From: Hyphomicrobiales bacterium
Lineage (GTDB): Bacteria; Pseudomonadota; Alphaproteobacteria; Rhizobiales; Rhizobiaceae
Assembly: GCA_900471485.1 (NCBI GenBank)
Contig: UCEU01000027.1
Location: 1-43,566, forward strand
Reading direction: 5' to 3'
Length of the DNA stretch: 43,566 bases
Positions within the stretch are counted from its first letter, which is position 1. Every line of letters starts with the position of its first letter. Made by a program: the position numbers and the translations under genes. The notes beneath the pieces were generated by a model that was not told the DNA's origin, did not search any database, and worked only from the letters and a program-made list of their open reading frames with translations. Shown one piece after another: positions 42,903 through 43,566 of this stretch.

Positions 42903-43328
42903 CTAGCAGTAGGTCCATCGTCGTTTCGGGCCGATATCGACATGAACGATGCCGTTGCAATAGCGGCCGATGCCACCGATCCCCGGCGCATCGGCGGCTA
43001 TGGCGACGATCGTGCGATCGGGGACGCCGGGAATGCGGATATCCGCGGCCGCGCAATGGCGATGTTGCGAGTGCGACCGCCCGTTTCCGCGCAGCCCCGA
43101 TGTGACCATCGGGCGGCGGCCGGTGCGGGCTGCGATGTAGGCGAGGATGCCCCGCAGGCGGGGCGGAAAACAGCCGGCGCGAACGCTGACGGTCTGCAGG
43201 GCGTAGGGCAAGGTTTCATTGTGCTTCAACGGCCCGATCGCGACACGGCGCGTACTCTGGGCGATGGCATTGTCGAAGCAGGAAAGACTGAACAGGCCGA
43301 CGACGACGGCCGATAATGCAGGATGCAT
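42903..43328 (-). CDS. Exported M15-type (D-Ala-D-Ala carboxypeptidase-like) protein
   Basis: A 141-residue protein with a signal peptide (about 1-24, ending near AIAQS). The mature part looks like the small zinc peptidase M15/DUF882 fold: SQHRHCAAADIRIPG supplies His89 and Asp96, and GIVHVDIGPKRRW supplies His129 and Asp131, the expected zinc ligands and catalytic residues. The usual glycine in the SxHxxGxAxD signature is Cys92. The mature protein has four cysteines (53, 92, 124 and the C-terminal 141), suggesting periplasmic disulfides. It probably acts on peptidoglycan peptides, but activity is uncertain. The frame is open to 43391; the ATG at 43328 begins the signal peptide and has a GGGGGA upstream. 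Convergent with murJ. Confidence 0.8.
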   Translation of the reverse strand: MHPALSAVVVGLFSLSCFDNAIAQSTRRVAIGPLKHNETLPYALQTVSVRAGCFPPRLRGILAYIAARTGRRPMVTSGLRGNGRSHSQHRHCAAADIRIPGVPDRTIVAIAADAPGIGGIGRYCNGIVHVDIGPKRRWTYC

Positions 43329-43395
43329 GGTTCGGTTCCCCCAGGTTGGACGCCGCGAGCGCGGGCGCCAGACTTGCGGGTAGAAACGCAATCCC

Positions 43396-43412
43396 CAAAA
43401 ATGGCATTTTTG
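43396..43412. promoter_or_regulatory. Perfect 17-base palindrome upstream of the M15-type gene
   Basis: CAAAAATG and CATTTTTG flank a single G, in an AT-rich region 68 bases upstream of the M15-type start. The related ATGCCAT occurs again at 43422-43428. It is a candidate operator for that gene. From 43329 to the window end I see no gene; the composition is far more AT-rich than the rest. Confidence 0.45.
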
Positions 43413-43566
43413 TGAAATTTAATGCCATCTTTACCATTCACGAACCCTGAAATACCGCTAATTAATGAATTCGAATTACCTCAAAAGCAGTATGATTTTT
43501 CACATCACTTAAAATTGCGAGGAATATTCACATAAAAATAGCGCCTCGATTTTCCCCGCGTCCGAA

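Overview
The window reads as a stretch of the main chromosome of an alphaproteobacterium of the Rhizobiaceae (Rhizobium, Agrobacterium, Sinorhizobium, Shinella or a close relative). The grounds are high GC with C/G-ending codons, an ornithine-lipid acyltransferase (OlsB type), a malic enzyme fused to a phosphotransacetylase-like domain beside mutS, glnD and murJ, a rhizobial-type rpoN-hpf-ptsN cluster, and a palindromic intergenic repeat of the RIME kind. I cannot name the genus from the sequence alone. I saw no rRNA, tRNA, CRISPR array, insertion sequence or prophage. No stretch longer than 300 bases lacks a gene; the longest gaps are 293 bases (34961-35253), 251 (32424-32674), 253 (18164-18416) and the AT-rich right end (43329-43566).

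Left part (1-12.1 kb). A PEP mutase/isocitrate lyase-like enzyme is divergent from a HAD pyrimidine 5'-nucleotidase. Then come an exported four-EF-hand protein and a compact two-gene DUF4160-DUF2442 module with its own promoter/operator. A LOG-family protein is divergent from the lysine/peptidoglycan genes dapD and dapE and a conserved membrane protein. On the minus strand the translation-initiation and tRNA cluster def, fmt, truA and arsC is interrupted between def and fmt by a FitA/VapB-VapC toxin-antitoxin pair that carries its own promoter and palindrome. A cytoplasmic globin-coupled chemoreceptor ends this part.

Middle (12.2-29.2 kb). rmuC, rbsK and a membrane chemoreceptor with a CheR/CheB tether peptide are followed by the minus-strand envelope and nitrogen-regulation block, transcribed as lptC, lptA, lptB, rpoN, hpf, ptsN. 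Divergent from it run sppA, ihfB and a LapA-domain protein, then an MFS transporter. After that come a coxG-GNAT pair and the translationally coupled run rRNA methyltransferase, SpoU methyltransferase and lspA.

Right part (29.2-43.6 kb). A hybrid histidine kinase, olsB, a RIME-like repeat, the minus-strand tme/maeB gene, mutS, a small unknown gene, glnD and murJ are followed by an exported M15-type peptidase-like gene in front of an AT-rich end.

Most of the window is core chromosomal housekeeping. The accessory-looking material is confined to the DUF4160-DUF2442 module (2552-3220), the VapBC-type pair (9238-9971), the coxG-GNAT pair, the intergenic repeats and the right-hand end. The DUF4160-DUF2442 module is the best candidate for a poorly described system: its operator lies exactly between the -35 and -10 boxes, its first gene looks leaderless, and its second has a strong ribosome binding site.
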